The notes: a model not told the origin generated them from the sequence alone. Numbered from the stretch's first letter, positions 1 through 9,765 are shown. The stretch: 64,000 bases of DNA from Photobacterium ganghwense (GCF_003025595.1 NZ_PYMI01000003.1:558001-622000), one strand, 5' to 3'. Made by a program: numbers and translations.

Positions 1-1115
1 TGCCGATGATGGCTGACACGTTTTCCGCCAGCGCGACCCAGGTGAACTGGCTGGTGGCGGCCAGCACGTTTGCCCTTGCCCTGACTCTGGTACCTTGGGC
101 AGTCTGGTCTGAGCGGGTAGGTCGCCGGGAAGTCATGCTGATCAGCTTGGCGATGGTACCGGTGATTGGCAGTCTGATGGTCATGGCCGATTCGTTGCTG
201 ACGCTCAGTCTGGCGAGGGCTCTCATGGGTGCCGCGCTGGCGGGTTTTGCGGCTGTGGCTGTGGCATACATGGCCGAAGAGTTTACTCCGCGAGCCTTGA
301 TGCTGGCCGTGGGCGGGTATATCAGCGCAAACTCGCTGGGCGGTATCATTGGTCGTATCAGCGGCGGTTTTTTATCTGAACAGTTTGGCTGGCAGGGCGC
401 GGCGCTGGTGATGGCAGTATTTAGCCTGTTGGTAGCGATTCTGGTGTATTTCCTGTTGCCGAAGCAGGCGCACTTTACGCCGTCTACCGGCCAGTTGCGG
501 CAGCAGACACTCAGTGTATTTCACCATTTACGTAACCCGGTGCTACGGATTGCGATGCTGATTGGCGGGGTCAACTTCGCCCTGTTTGTGAACCTGTATA
601 CCGTTATGGGGTTCCGGTTGGTCGCTGAACCTTATTCGGTACCGGTCAGCTGGGCATCCATGATTTTTCTCTGTTACCTGAGCGGCACATTATCCGCCAA
701 GCTCAGCGGGCGTTGGACCCAGCATTTCCGCACCATTCCGGGTATGGTGTTGGGAACAGTGGTGAGTGCTGTGGGGATGTGGGTTGCAGCACTAGAGTCG
801 ATAGCTGCCATTGTGGTCGGTTTGCTGTTAATCAGTTCAGGGGCTTTTTTTACTCACTCACTGGCTTATGGCTGGGTAAGCCAGCGGGCAAAATCGGCCA
901 AGGCCAAGGCCACGGCCACGGCGTTGTATCTGGTTCACTATTACGCGGGGGGCAGCCTGGGTGGGTTCTATCTGATTTACTGCTGGCAGCATTATGGCTG
1001 GCATGGGGTGATAGCCGGAGGCAGTGTGTTGTATCTGATTCTTTTGCTGCTGTGTTTTATGTTGGCAAAACAGTCTAATCAGACTCCGACCGGCAATGAA
1101 CTGCCAATTAATTAA
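1..1115 (+). CDS. MFS transporter, 5'-truncated by window edge
   Basis: Major facilitator superfamily exporter, inner membrane. The frame is open to the window edge: the codon before the first ATG (position 6) reads Pro, and the visible protein begins inside what would be the first transmembrane segment (family proteins read LP-x-M-x-D-F there), so the true start lies upstream. The segment SERVGRREVML is the MFS loop 2-3 motif (D/ER-x-GRR). About 11 hydrophobic segments are visible, and the length fits a roughly 390-400-residue YnfM/AraJ-like drug or sugar efflux protein. The substrate cannot be read from the sequence. It converges on glpC. Confidence 0.85.
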   Translation, partial: PMMADTFSASATQVNWLVAASTFALALTLVPWAVWSERVGRREVMLISLAMVPVIGSLMVMADSLLTLSLARALMGAALAGFAAVAVAYMAEEFTPRALMLAVGGYISANSLGGIIGRISGGFLSEQFGWQGAALVMAVFSLLVAILVYFLLPKQAHFTPSTGQLRQQTLSVFHHLRNPVLRIAMLIGGVNFALFVNLYTVMGFRLVAEPYSVPVSWASMIFLCYLSGTLSAKLSGRWTQHFRTIPGMVLGTVVSAVGMWVAALESIAAIVVGLLLISSGAFFTHSLAYGWVSQRAKSAKAKATATALYLVHYYAGGSLGGFYLIYCWQHYGWHGVIAGGSVLYLILLLLCFMLAKQSNQTPTGNELPIN

Positions 1116-1182
1116 GCCTCTAAGTTAAGCCCCTAGCTAAAACACTCAGTTAGAGCATTCACAAATAGAGGCAGCCTAGGTA

Positions 1183-1242
1183 AGTAGAAAAGTAGAAAAG
1201 TAGAAAAAGCAGTTAAACACAAAGCAAGTAGCAAGTAGCAAG
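1183..1242. repeat. Two short tandem repeat tracts
   Basis: Three copies of the octamer AGTAGAAA (1183-1206) are followed by about 2.7 copies of the heptamer GCAAGTA (1224-1242). They lie in the spacer between the convergent MFS gene and glpC. They may be slippage products; no function is visible. Confidence 0.6.
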
Positions 1243-1246
1243 AAAT

Positions 1247-1284
1247 ATCCCGGACGGTTTATCGGGGAACGAACCGTCCGGGAT
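1247..1284 (-). terminator. Strong hairpin downstream of glpC
   Basis: A 13-bp perfect inverted repeat (1247-1259 with 1272-1284, arm ATCCCGGACGGTT) with a 12-nt loop lies just after the glpC stop codon. The U-tract on the minus strand is poor (ATTTCTT). It could act as a terminator or mRNA-stabilising end for glpABC and, from the other side, for the MFS gene. Confidence 0.6.
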
Positions 1285-1292
1285 GAGGGTTA

Positions 1293-2504
1293 TCAGGCTA
1301 ATGCCATCGCCAGCAGGGAAACCGGGTGAATGGCTTCCAGCTCACTGTTTTCTTCAATCTGCCATTTGCACGTTTCGCAGTCCGTGATGGCAAAGTCCGC
1401 TTTGGCCCGGTTGATTTGCCGAAACAAATCATTACCGATGGCCATCGAGGTGTCATAGTTTTCCGTTTTAAAGCCATAAGTCCCGGCCAGGCCACAACAC
1501 TGGCTGTCCAGTACCTGCAGCTCTAGCCCCGGAATCATTTTCAGCAACTCGATGGTGTACAGGCTGCCGCCGGTGCGTTCCAGGTGACACGGTGTGTGGT
1601 ACACCACTTTTTTGTTTACAGGCTTCAGCTTCGGCATCCGGCCATTCATAAACTGCTTGAGCAGGTAGCGGGTCACATACTCAATGCGGTTGGCGACCTG
1701 GCTGTTGTCGACTTTCAGGACATGCGGATACTCTTCTTTCAGGGTAAACGAGCAGGTTGAAGAGGTCGACAGAATCGGAGCATCATACTTTTCAACTGCT
1801 TCGACAAAGCTGTTCACGTTCAGGCGGGCGTTCTTTTTCGCCTTATCGAAGAACCCGTTGGCAATCAGCGGCACACCGCAGCATTTTTCCTTTTCTACCA
1901 GCTGAACGCCAATGCTCATGGCATTCATGACCTTGATAAAATCTTTCCCCAGCTGAGGGTGGTTGTAGTTCACGTAACAACCGTGGAAGTAGTGAACCTG
2001 CTCCGGGTACAACGCCTGACTGGTGCAGTTTTGCTTGTACCAGCGCCGGAATGTACCGTGTGAGTATTTCGGCAGGGTTTTGTGGTCATGCACCCCGATT
2101 GTGTGATGCATGATCTTTTTCACCGATTTCATACCGGTAATGGTGTTCACGATTGGGGCAAAGGGTGTAGCAGCGGAGCCCATCAGATCAGTATGGCTCA
2201 GTACAAAATCCCGAATGGTCTTGATATTCAGTGCTTTTTTACCGTGCTCATCACGCGCCACCGCAATCATATCACCGATTTTTACCCCGGACGGACAGGC
2301 GGTTTCACACCGCTTACAGTTAGTGCACAGCTTCAGGGTTTCATCGTAAAAGTCCGGACTTTTCAGACGCAAACGCTCACCGTCCGGCCCGCATTGTTTT
2401 GGGCCAGGGTACTGAGGGTTCGCTTTGGCGACCGGGCAGTAAACGGTACAAACAGTACACTTGATGCATTGATCAAAGCTGGTATCTCGTTTCACTAGGC
2501 TCAT
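1293..2504 (-). CDS. glpC: Anaerobic glycerol-3-phosphate dehydrogenase subunit C
   Basis: Iron-sulfur membrane-anchor subunit that passes electrons from the GlpAB flavoproteins to menaquinone during anaerobic glycerol-3-phosphate oxidation. Two ferredoxin-type 4Fe-4S motifs are visible (C-x2-C-x2-C-x3-CP at about residues 13-24 and 60-71), then two cysteine-rich CCG domains (KCCGVPL near residue 208, QCCGLAG near 337). At 403 residues the length fits the family. Its ATG overlaps the glpB stop codon by 4 bp, which indicates translational coupling in the order glpA-glpB-glpC. It is the last gene of the operon and is followed by a strong hairpin. Confidence 0.96.
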   Translation of the reverse strand: MSLVKRDTSFDQCIKCTVCTVYCPVAKANPQYPGPKQCGPDGERLRLKSPDFYDETLKLCTNCKRCETACPSGVKIGDMIAVARDEHGKKALNIKTIRDFVLSHTDLMGSAATPFAPIVNTITGMKSVKKIMHHTIGVHDHKTLPKYSHGTFRRWYKQNCTSQALYPEQVHYFHGCYVNYNHPQLGKDFIKVMNAMSIGVQLVEKEKCCGVPLIANGFFDKAKKNARLNVNSFVEAVEKYDAPILSTSSTCSFTLKEEYPHVLKVDNSQVANRIEYVTRYLLKQFMNGRMPKLKPVNKKVVYHTPCHLERTGGSLYTIELLKMIPGLELQVLDSQCCGLAGTYGFKTENYDTSMAIGNDLFRQINRAKADFAITDCETCKWQIEENSELEAIHPVSLLAMALA

Positions 2505-3889
2505 GCGGGTGTCCTTTCTGGTACTGGTTGTGGTGAATCTGGTTGTTTTACATCTTGTTCGTTTGAAACATGTTCGTTGAGAGCAAGGCCATTGCGCAGC
2601 TGATACTGGCGGATCATGGCTTCGGCGACCTGATAGCCAGTGGTAATGGCGACCCCGGAGCCGGAGCCTTCGCTCACCGGATCATAGTGAGCCAGAATGG
2701 CACCAGCGCAGAAGAGGTTGCCAATCGTCTCGCCACGGCGGGAAGGGTTTAAGGCCGGGTTGCACTGCACACCCATTTTCATGAAGGGGTGGCCGCTACG
2801 GGTAAAGAACTGATCCTGATACCACTGTTCACGCGGTAGATCCGGTTGTGCCATATCCAGCCCGAAAACCGGCTCTTTCATCTGTTTGCGGTCAGCATGC
2901 AGGCCGCGACTGAAAAAACTGCCGGAGGCAAGCAGGAACGTCGACGCGCACAGCGGCATGTCTTCGTGATGACGGGTATAGATGCGTTTTAGCTCGCCGT
3001 TTTCCACATCACCGCCGGTTACTTCATCACCGGTCAGCAGCAGACCACCCAGCTGTTTGAAGCGAGATTTCATGGCCTCTTCCAACCGGATACCGAGCAG
3101 GGAAGGCGGCATCGTCGGGATTTCACAAATCCGGAAACCGGTCAGCCCTTCCAGCAGTTTGATGGTTGCCGCGCCATCCCCGTTACCGAACACCGCCGGC
3201 AGAATGACCAGATCCGCTTTGCCGACTTGCTGAATCATGGTTTTCGCGAAGACATGCAGCTTGCTTTCATCCCGCAGCACCCGTGACACATCAATTGAGC
3301 GGAATTCACACGGGTTACGCTGCATGGTTTCAAACCCCGGCAGCTCAATGGCCGCGGTTTTAATGGCGACTCCGGCAAAGGCCGGGTGTCTGGCGAGGTT
3401 GTCCGCAGCTAGCTGCGGCTGGAAGTCACGGAAACCATCAATGGTCACCAGCGCCACGGATGACAGCCCCTGAGCCGGGTGCTGTAAATCAAACAGGAAA
3501 GTGCTCTGTTGTGACAGATATGTGGCGCGAAACGTTCCCATTGGGGTTACTCGCGCGTGGTTCTGACCGTCAGGTAACGCGTCAAGATACACACCGCACT
3601 CGGCCATCATTGCGGTGTACCAAGCCAGGGCCGATTGAGTGCGCTCAGCCCCCAGATAACTGTAAGGGTGCTCTGGTGCCTGTGCAGCCAGCGCCTCGAA
3701 GGCCGCAAACGGCTGTGAAACGGCTGACCCGTCTGGCAGGCGGCTGAGAACATCGACAGAGCCGGAAGAGAAGTGCAGGGCGCTCTGACCTGCGGCAATC
3801 ACAGCCGTTTTTAGTCCCGCTTCCGCGCAGCGAATGGCACAGCTGAGGCCGGCAACACCGCCACCAATGATAATGCTGTCAAAATTCAT
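2501..3889 (-). CDS. glpB: Anaerobic glycerol-3-phosphate dehydrogenase subunit B
   Basis: Flavoprotein subunit of the anaerobic sn-glycerol-3-phosphate dehydrogenase; GlpA and GlpB form the soluble catalytic dimer. The N-terminus carries a Rossmann dinucleotide-binding motif ([19 protein letters not shown], residues about 7-25), and a second FAD contact is visible near the C-terminus ([23 protein letters not shown]). The 462-residue length includes a polar, proline-rich tail of about 30 residues after the conserved end ([17 protein letters not shown]), slightly longer than the E. coli protein. The start overlaps the glpA stop by 4 bp and the end overlaps the glpC start by 4 bp. Confidence 0.96.
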   Translation of the reverse strand: MNFDSIIIGGGVAGLSCAIRCAEAGLKTAVIAAGQSALHFSSGSVDVLSRLPDGSAVSQPFAAFEALAAQAPEHPYSYLGAERTQSALAWYTAMMAECGVYLDALPDGQNHARVTPMGTFRATYLSQQSTFLFDLQHPAQGLSSVALVTIDGFRDFQPQLAADNLARHPAFAGVAIKTAAIELPGFETMQRNPCEFRSIDVSRVLRDESKLHVFAKTMIQQVGKADLVILPAVFGNGDGAATIKLLEGLTGFRICEIPTMPPSLLGIRLEEAMKSRFKQLGGLLLTGDEVTGGDVENGELKRIYTRHHEDMPLCASTFLLASGSFFSRGLHADRKQMKEPVFGLDMAQPDLPREQWYQDQFFTRSGHPFMKMGVQCNPALNPSRRGETIGNLFCAGAILAHYDPVSEGSGSGVAITTGYQVAEAMIRQYQLRNGLALNEHVSNEQDVKQPDSPQPVPERTPA

Positions 3890-5589
3890 GCTGTTTCCTC
3901 GTTGTGAGCTGGGCGGCGGATGGAATCTGTATGGTCAGTGGCTGGCTGCTGGCCGTTTGTGCTGATGTGTGGTGGCTGTTGCTCCGGCAGGTCGCTGACG
4001 CCAAACAGGCCTTCATAAATCCAGTAGGTAAATTCACTTTCACGCAGCGCATCGCCCCAAAAAACAGGTTTAATGCCTTTCCAGCGTTCTTCCAGAAAAT
4101 CGCTCAGCAGGTGGCTTGACGCATTGCCTGATTGATTGCCGTATTCGGAAAACAGCCCGGCGGCACGGTATGAACAGAGCTCACCCTGACAAGGCCCCAT
4201 GCCGATGCGGGTGCGGCGGCGCAGGTCAACCAGGTTATGTACATCCAGATCTTTAATGGCGTATTCCACCTCGCCACAGGTGACCATTTCACATTCACAA
4301 ATTACCGCCTGGCTTTTCTTGTCATTGCTCAGGAACTTCTCGGCGCGTTCACCATGGCGGTAATACGCCGACTGGTACACTGGTTTTGCCAGGCTGGCGG
4401 TGTGTGATTTTTTGACTGCGTGCTGAGCTGAGCCAGGGAGCTGGCGCTCATGTGTGGTGCACGGGGTGGTGTTGCCCAGTTTTTTGGCAACCAGATCGGT
4501 CGCCCATTCCGCCATCATGCGATAAGTCATCAGCTTACCACCGGTAATGGTGATAAAACCGTCCAGACCGTCGCGTTCAGCATGATCAAGCAGCACGATA
4601 CCGCGGCTGATATTGCGTCCGCTGGTATCGCCATCCACGGCGACAAGCGGGCGCACCCCGGCGTAGGCACGCAGTACCCGGGTGTTCGCCATAATTGGTG
4701 CCAGTTTGGTGCCTTCTTCCAGCAGAATATCAATCTCTTTATGAGTGACATGCAAGTCATCAATCTTGTCGTAATCGATCCGCTCGGAGGTGGTGCCAAT
4801 CAGTGAAATGGTATCGCCCGGTACCAGAATGTCGGCATCTGATGGTTTGCGGCAGCGGTTGATCACCAGATTGTTGATGCGGTAATCAAGGATCAGCAAT
4901 GATCCTTTGGCTGGGAACATCTTGATCGACAGATCACCATATTCACAGATTTGCTGGCCCCAGATACCGGCTGCATTAACGACTTGTTTGGCATGAATGT
5001 CAAACGCCTGACCGGTTTTGAGATTCAGACATTTCACACCGCACACCTGAGCACCGTTGCGGATCAGGCCGGTAACGTGCGTGTGGTTAAATAAGCGAGC
5101 GCCGTGTTCAACAGCATCAAGGACGTTGGAGGCCGCCAGACGGAACGGGTCGAGGGTGCCATCCGGTACTTTTACCGCGCCAATCAGGTTGGGGTTACAG
5201 TTGGGTTCATAGCGCAGCGCTTCCTGTGGTGTCAGCTGCTCAACATCAATATCGGCCTGTTGGCAGGCGCTGATAAAGGTTTGCTGAAAGGCAAGGTCAT
5301 CTTCCGGCAGTGAAATGAACAGCCCCTGGGTATCTTCCACGCAGTGTCGGGCGATTTTCTTGAGAATGCGGTTTTCCTGAATACACTCCCGGGCGGACTC
5401 CTGATCGGTGACGGCATAGCGTGCACCGGAGTGGAGCAGGCCGTGGTTTCGGCCGGTAGTGCCTGACGCTAAGTCGTCTTTTTCGACCAGAATACAGCGA
5501 ATGCCCCGTAAGGCACAGTCACGCATGATACCTGTCCCTGTTGCACCGCCACCGATGATCACAACATCTGTTTCAAACCAACTAGTCAT
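3886..5589 (-). CDS. glpA: Anaerobic glycerol-3-phosphate dehydrogenase subunit A
   Basis: Catalytic FAD subunit that converts sn-glycerol-3-phosphate to dihydroxyacetone phosphate. The FAD motif [20 protein letters not shown] is at residues 10-29, the DAO-type substrate domain follows, and a C-terminal BFD-like [2Fe-2S] domain (ICECE, then [10 protein letters not shown], about residues 425-475) is typical of GlpA and absent from aerobic GlpD. The polar tail (about 40 residues rich in Gln, Thr and His) is longer than in E. coli. It is the first gene of glpABC. A GlpR-like palindrome covers the start codon, and a CRP-like half-palindrome lies about 160 nt upstream. No glpT or glpK is in the window. 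Confidence 0.96.
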   Translation of the reverse strand: MTSWFETDVVIIGGGATGTGIMRDCALRGIRCILVEKDDLASGTTGRNHGLLHSGARYAVTDQESARECIQENRILKKIARHCVEDTQGLFISLPEDDLAFQQTFISACQQADIDVEQLTPQEALRYEPNCNPNLIGAVKVPDGTLDPFRLAASNVLDAVEHGARLFNHTHVTGLIRNGAQVCGVKCLNLKTGQAFDIHAKQVVNAAGIWGQQICEYGDLSIKMFPAKGSLLILDYRINNLVINRCRKPSDADILVPGDTISLIGTTSERIDYDKIDDLHVTHKEIDILLEEGTKLAPIMANTRVLRAYAGVRPLVAVDGDTSGRNISRGIVLLDHAERDGLDGFITITGGKLMTYRMMAEWATDLVAKKLGNTTPCTTHERQLPGSAQHAVKKSHTASLAKPVYQSAYYRHGERAEKFLSNDKKSQAVICECEMVTCGEVEYAIKDLDVHNLVDLRRRTRIGMGPCQGELCSYRAAGLFSEYGNQSGNASSHLLSDFLEERWKGIKPVFWGDALRESEFTYWIYEGLFGVSDLPEQQPPHISTNGQQPATDHTDSIRRPAHNEETA

Positions 5590-5606
5590 GTTCGTTTTCG
5601 CTTATT
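5587..5606. promoter_or_regulatory. GlpR-like operator overlapping the glpA start
   Basis: This 20-bp segment (CATGTTCGTT/TTCGCTTATT) matches the published E. coli GlpR consensus WATKYTCGWW-WWCGAMCATW at about 16 of 20 positions; the left half-site is nearly perfect. It overlaps the glpA initiation codon on the minus strand, where a bound repressor would block transcription. Regulator assignment is by consensus match only. Confidence 0.5.
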
Positions 5607-5915
5607 TGTCTGTTCTGAATATCAGAAAAGGAACGAATCCTTATTTTCCATAAGGATAATATGCCAAGGAATACGTCGGACTTTCTTGATCAAAAGCAGA
5701 CTAATGAGCGTTCGAGCGTTCAAACGAAAATTTAATGGTAATTATAAGAGTATGATCACAAAAAAGTGACACTTAGGAGCAGGTGTTTGCCCGCAATAGC
5801 GCAATCAAAATAAGTATTTGTTCCGAATATGGGATGAAAACAGGCATGGCTGGGCGTTTGCGAGCATTTAATGATGAGTGATGAGTATTACCTGATAAGT
5901 CTGTGTCGCAGTGCT
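5590..5915. other. glpA promoter region, no gene
   Basis: A 326-nt AT-rich gap between the GGDEF gene and glpA, both on the minus strand. Besides the GlpR-like operator at its edge it holds a CRP-like site (5745-5760) and a second cluster of TTCG/CGAA half-sites around 5705-5729 that may be further GlpR contacts. No terminator for the upstream GGDEF gene is obvious. Confidence 0.5.
5745..5760. promoter_or_regulatory. CRP-like site upstream of glpA
   Basis: TAAGA-GTATGA-TCACA has a perfect right half-site and a 3/5 left half-site of the TGTGA-N6-TCACA CRP/FNR-type palindrome. The position, about 160 nt upstream of glpA, fits activation of an anaerobic, catabolite-controlled glp operon. Confidence 0.35.
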
Positions 5916-7130
5916 TCAAGCCACTGCTTTGCGGCGTTCGTCACCAGCATAACGGTAGCCCACGGAGTGGTAGCGGGCACAGTCGCGCCCGGAATCTTTA
6001 CACTCGTATAAGGCACGGTCGGCCCTTTCCATCATGGAAGAGAGCGTGTCGCCGTTGGTATAGGAGGCGATACCAATTGAGGTGGTGATATGTAGAGTGG
6101 ACTGGTCATAGCCTGTCGGTAAATCAAGCTGACGGATGGCCGAGAGCATGCGGTCGGCGATTTGCTGGGCATTGTCAGCATTGCAGTTGGGCAGAAACAG
6201 CACAAACTCTTCACCACCATAGCGGCCAAACAGATCCGATTTTCGGATGTTGCCCTGTAAAAAGGTAGCAAAACCACGCAGCACTTTATCACCGGTGCTG
6301 TGTCCCCAGGTATCGTTAATACGCTTGAATTTATCGATGTCGAAGATCAGCACCGAGAAAGGTTGCTTCTTTATGTCGCACAGCTGCAGGCTTTTTTGCG
6401 CCTGCTGCAGCAGCATCCGTCGGTTGTATACCCCGGTAAGTGGATCCAACGTTGCCTGCCGGTACAGGCGCATTAACATGTAGAGCTTGGAGAGCTGTGA
6501 CCAGAGTACCATCAGCGCGAGCACATTTTGCAGCCAGTAATCGGCGAGGTTTTCCGGGGTGAAAATCCGTCCGGCCTGTTGGTCGACATACAGCTGGGTC
6601 GCGGCGGTAATTGCCAGCAGGCCCAGGCTTTCTTTCAGGGTGACGGGCAGAATGGTCAGGACAGCAACGTGAATAATCGGCAGCAGGGTATAGCCGTAAA
6701 TAAAGCCGCTGTACACCAGTGGAAAATCGAGTTGCCACACGGCGTGCAGGTAAAACAGGTTCAGCCCGATTACCAGCAGGCTCATACACAGTTGGGCGTG
6801 GCGTAGAGAAGTTTGTTGGTGGTTGGCGCGGGCAAGGGCGAACAGAAATGCTCCCAGCAGCGCGCGGGACAGGGCAATGGCTTCACCGTGGCCTGAAGGC
6901 AGAAACAGGAGATCAAACGGAATCCATGCAATAACCAGAACGCCCCACACGCAAGCCAGCATAGTGATCCGGCTGCGCAGGTAACCACTCCGTGTTTCAC
7001 GAAAGCTGGCAGAATGCGCTTTGGCACTCCAGAGATCAGGAATATAAAGCTTGATTGTCTTTAGCAGTTGGCCAGGCGCTTCATGCATTCCGTTGCTTCT
7101 CATTGTTAAGGTGACGTGTAATAACCGCAC
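5916..7130 (-). CDS. Membrane-anchored diguanylate cyclase (GGDEF)
   Basis: Predicted to make cyclic di-GMP from two GTP at the inner membrane. The N-terminal half has about five or six hydrophobic segments (residues about 55-220) with no recognisable sensor fold. The C-terminal GGDEF domain (about 230-390) has the intact catalytic motif GGEEF near residue 305 and an RKSD inhibitory I-site five residues upstream of it, so product inhibition is expected. Internal ATGs at 7103 and 7088 are alternative starts, and none has a clear ribosome site. It stands alone upstream of glpA on the same strand. The input signal is unknown. Confidence 0.85.
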   Translation of the reverse strand: MRLLHVTLTMRSNGMHEAPGQLLKTIKLYIPDLWSAKAHSASFRETRSGYLRSRITMLACVWGVLVIAWIPFDLLFLPSGHGEAIALSRALLGAFLFALARANHQQTSLRHAQLCMSLLVIGLNLFYLHAVWQLDFPLVYSGFIYGYTLLPIIHVAVLTILPVTLKESLGLLAITAATQLYVDQQAGRIFTPENLADYWLQNVLALMVLWSQLSKLYMLMRLYRQATLDPLTGVYNRRMLLQQAQKSLQLCDIKKQPFSVLIFDIDKFKRINDTWGHSTGDKVLRGFATFLQGNIRKSDLFGRYGGEEFVLFLPNCNADNAQQIADRMLSAIRQLDLPTGYDQSTLHITTSIGIASYTNGDTLSSMMERADRALYECKDSGRDCARYHSVGYRYAGDERRKAVA

Positions 7131-7348
7131 TGCTTGTGGTTTTTCTCCGTGAAGGCGAATTATTCACCATCAAGCATATTTGTGCAGTGATGTTGATCCA
7201 AAAACATAGTGTAAATTTTGCTACTTATTCAAAAAATACGGGGCAGTACAGAATTTTATGCAACTGAGTGGTTAGTCGAAAAGCCATCAATGCGCAGTTC
7301 AAAATCTATTCCGTGCATTGGCATTTGGTATCGTGATGAGGAATTGCT

Positions 7349-7375
7349 ATGATCGCCGCCACTTTTGACTCTTAG
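7349..7375 (+). CDS. Possible 8-codon leader ORF (MIAATFDS)
   Basis: A very short ORF preceded by a good Shine-Dalgarno (GAGGA, 6 nt before the ATG). It ends 16 nt before the ATG of the following membrane-protein gene, which has no ribosome site of its own. This suggests translational coupling or a leader peptide. It is inferred from spacing only. Confidence 0.25.
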   Translation: MIAATFDS

Positions 7376-7391
7376 TTTCAGACCACAACTT

Positions 7392-8060
7392 ATGAATGCC
7401 GCATTGATCTTTCTAATTCCTGCGCTGCTGGGTACGCAATTGATTTTTTCTCTGGTGCTGACCAAAGGGGAAATCTGCCCGGGTCAGCGTGGTCGTGTCC
7501 ATAAAACCCTACCTGTTCTGCTGGCTGGTTGGCTGATTGCCGCCTTTTCGCAGCCGCTGTCCGTTTTGCCTCTGGCGGCAGTGGGCTACTTCACTATGCA
7601 GGTCAAAACCGGGAAAACCCGTGATGCCGGGCCGCTGAAAGTATTTTATCTGGCAAATGTACTGGCGGTTGTGGTGTGGGTAGCCGTGATGGTTGGCATG
7701 TCACTGCCGGTGATTGCCCTCAGCCTGATGGCGACTGCCTTGTTCGGTTCGATGGTGGCACATATTCTGCTGACGCATGCCCGTACCCGACTACAGGCTT
7801 TCCACCGTCTGCTGCCGTTTGCCGGGTTCGCGAGTGCGATGGTGAGTGTTCTCTGTCTGCTCTGGATGGCAAGCCGACTGGATGAAGCGCAGCTTCAGAC
7901 GCTGATTCAGCCAATGATCGCGTCGCTGGCATTGCTGGTAATTGGCTTGCTGGTGTGGGCGTTCCACCTGCTCAGCGGAAAAACAGTCAACAAATGGCAG
8001 CTGGTTATGGCTGGCGCGTTGCTGGTGGTGTCCGCGAACTTTCAGCTGGTATTGCTCTGA
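7392..8060 (+). CDS. Hypothetical multi-pass membrane protein
   Basis: A 222-residue protein of unrecognised family with about seven hydrophobic segments and short polar loops. The ATG at 7392 is preferred over an upstream TTG (7365) because it places a hydrophobic helix right at the N-terminus (NAALIFLIPALLGTQLIF). Neither has a convincing ribosome site, and an 8-codon ORF with a good one ends just before. No catalytic or transport motif is visible. It is probably a monocistronic inner-membrane protein. Confidence 0.7.
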   Translation: MNAALIFLIPALLGTQLIFSLVLTKGEICPGQRGRVHKTLPVLLAGWLIAAFSQPLSVLPLAAVGYFTMQVKTGKTRDAGPLKVFYLANVLAVVVWVAVMVGMSLPVIALSLMATALFGSMVAHILLTHARTRLQAFHRLLPFAGFASAMVSVLCLLWMASRLDEAQLQTLIQPMIASLALLVIGLLVWAFHLLSGKTVNKWQLVMAGALLVVSANFQLVLL

Positions 8061-8204
8061 GCATGATCTAAGCCGGTGAATTCAGTTCGAAGTGAAAGCG
8101 GACGTGATAACTGTGAGGCGGGGCTTTTTCATTCCGTCTCTCAGTGTCTATGCTTACTAGGTAAAAAAGCTTACTGAGTAGCTGAACGTCACCAGGGGGT
8201 AGGC

Positions 8205-8393
8205 ATGGAGATTAACAACTTATTGCGCATGGATGGTCATATTGTTCTCGGTATCGTCAATGAAAAGCTGCGGCTGGAGTGCTCCACACTTGAAGAGCTG
8301 GCCAGCCGTTATGAGCTCGACTCTGAAGAACTGAATGCCAAGATGGAGCTGATGGGCTTCCGTTACGACCCCATCAATAATCAATTCAAATAA
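8205..8393 (+). CDS. DUF4250 domain-containing small protein
   Basis: A 62-residue cytoplasmic protein. The pattern of a hydrophobic start, IVNEKLR, a helical LEELASRYELDSEELNAKM stretch and a final GFRYDPINNQF matches the small DUF4250 family, whose function is unknown. An AGGGGG ribosome site lies 5 nt before the ATG. It stands alone and converges on metR. Confidence 0.8.
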   Translation: MEINNLLRMDGHIVLGIVNEKLRLECSTLEELASRYELDSEELNAKMELMGFRYDPINNQFK

Positions 8394-8435
8394 CTTGGTC
8401 AAATAACCGGTAATTCTGTATTGGTTTCAGACTAT

Positions 8436-8464
8436 GGCCAGCTTCAACTCCGGGCTGGCTTTAT
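8436..8464 (+). terminator. Possible terminator after the DUF4250 gene
   Basis: GCCAGC and GCTGGC arms around an 11-nt loop are followed by a short T-rich run (TTTAT). It is weak, but it is placed correctly between convergent genes. Confidence 0.35.
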
Positions 8465-8527
8465 CGCATAGCATCAAGATTTACCTTCAATGCACCTTTC
8501 ACAGAGCCGCTTGCCGTCACGACGGTG

Positions 8528-8565
8528 CTCCGCCACTGATGTGATTCTCCGCCACTAATGTAATG
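8528..8565. repeat. Tandem 19-bp direct repeat
   Basis: Two imperfect 19-bp units beginning CTCCGCCACT lie immediately downstream of the metR stop codon, with 3 mismatches between copies. No function is visible. Confidence 0.6.
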
Positions 8566-8566
8566 C

Positions 8567-9478
8567 TCAGGCGGCTTTAATTCCTTCCAGATGCGTTTGA
8601 CACTGCTGTTTTGCCGTGGCAAAAAATGCCGTCAGGTAGTGACGCTCACGTTCCGATGCCCGGATAGCCGCAAACAGGCGGCGCCATAACCCCTTACCGA
8701 GCGGCTTGCTGACGATTAATCCCTGCCGCGCAAAATCATACACGGCCCAGTTAGGCAGTGCTGCAACGCCCAATCCTGCAGAGACCATCTGAATCAGCAT
8801 CAAGGTGTTGTCAGCCTGTTTCCAGTGGCTCGGCTCGATACCGGCGGGCTGGAGAAAGTGTTTAACCACGTCCAACCGGTTTTTCTGAACCGGGTAGCTG
8901 AGCATGGTTTGCTCCGCCAGATCTTCCGGCTCAATGCAGGCTTTATCTGCAAGGGGAGATTGAGGGGACACAATTAAGCGCATTTCAAAATCAAACAGCG
9001 GCTCATAGTGGATTTCACTGCGTGGCTGGATATCTGAAGTAATCACAAGATCCAACTCCCCGGCGCTCAGGGCGGGAATCGGTTCGAACCCAAAACCGGA
9101 GGAGAAATCGAGAGAAACACTTGGCCAGTGAATCTGGTATTCCTTAAGTGCCGGCATCAGCCATTGGAAGCAGGAATGGCATTCAATAGCCATGTGCAGC
9201 CGTCCGTTGACATCTTCCTTCAGGCTCGCCAGTTCATGCTCGGCCTTGGCAATCCGGGGAATTACCTCGTCAGCCAGACGCAGCAAAATTTCTCCTTCGG
9301 CGGTAAACCTGACAGGGCGGGTCTTGCGCAAAAACAGCGGGCTGCCTAACCGTTGTTCTAAATCTTTCAACTGATGGGAAAGGGCAGATTGTGTCAGGCA
9401 AAGGGTGTTGGCAGTGGCGGTCAGTGAACCGGTGTCCCGCAAAACGGTCAGGGTTCTCAAATGTTTAATTTCAATCAA
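8567..9478 (-). CDS. metR: LysR-type methionine regulator MetR
   Basis: A homocysteine-responsive LysR activator of metE and other methionine genes. The protein is collinear with E. coli MetR: winged helix-turn-helix (SLTATANTLCLTQSALSHQLKDLEQRLG, about residues 20-47), then MetR signatures AIECHSCFQWL, ELDLVITSDI and FLQPAGIEPS. I place the start at a TTG (9478), giving 303 residues that begin LIEIKHLRTL as in homologues. It has an AGAGGG ribosome site 8 nt upstream; an upstream in-frame ATG would add 19 unconserved residues. It is divergent from metE, with the operator region between. Confidence 0.93.
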   Translation of the reverse strand: MIEIKHLRTLTVLRDTGSLTATANTLCLTQSALSHQLKDLEQRLGSPLFLRKTRPVRFTAEGEILLRLADEVIPRIAKAEHELASLKEDVNGRLHMAIECHSCFQWLMPALKEYQIHWPSVSLDFSSGFGFEPIPALSAGELDLVITSDIQPRSEIHYEPLFDFEMRLIVSPQSPLADKACIEPEDLAEQTMLSYPVQKNRLDVVKHFLQPAGIEPSHWKQADNTLMLIQMVSAGLGVAALPNWAVYDFARQGLIVSKPLGKGLWRRLFAAIRASERERHYLTAFFATAKQQCQTHLEGIKAA

Positions 9479-9559
9479 TGGGCTTTCCCTCTGCTCATAC
9501 CCGCCTGTATCAGGCCGGTTTCCATGTTCAGCCAATGTACTGGTTAATCATGGCGGTGT

Positions 9560-9575
9560 AAACATCTAGACGGCT
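9560..9575. promoter_or_regulatory. Tandem MetJ boxes
   Basis: Two adjacent octamers, AAACATCT (6/8) and AGACGGCT (7/8), match the MetJ met-box AGACGTCT. Tandem octamers are how the MetJ-SAM repressor binds. They lie between metR and metE, next to the MetR box. Confidence 0.5.
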
Positions 9576-9604
9576 AAATAACATAATAAAACCCAAAATC
9601 AATA

Positions 9605-9617
9605 TGAAATTTGTTCA
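9605..9617. promoter_or_regulatory. MetR binding site upstream of metE
   Basis: TGAA-ATTTG-TTCA is a perfect match to the MetR consensus TGAA-N5-TTCA, located 149 nt before the metE ATG in the divergent metR-metE spacer. Confidence 0.75.
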
Positions 9618-9765
9618 ACATTAACTTTAGGCAATAGACATTGCCCGATTCCCTGTCCATCAGTCATTGTTACCTCAACAACGCGATGCCTGAGATACCT
9701 GAGATAGATGAATGGTTGCGTTAACCAGATAACCGCGATATTTCGATAACAAGGACAGAATCATT

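Noticed and set aside
713..1078. Overlapping 121-codon frame inside the MFS gene
   Set aside because: Frame shadow of a well-supported membrane protein; no independent start signal.
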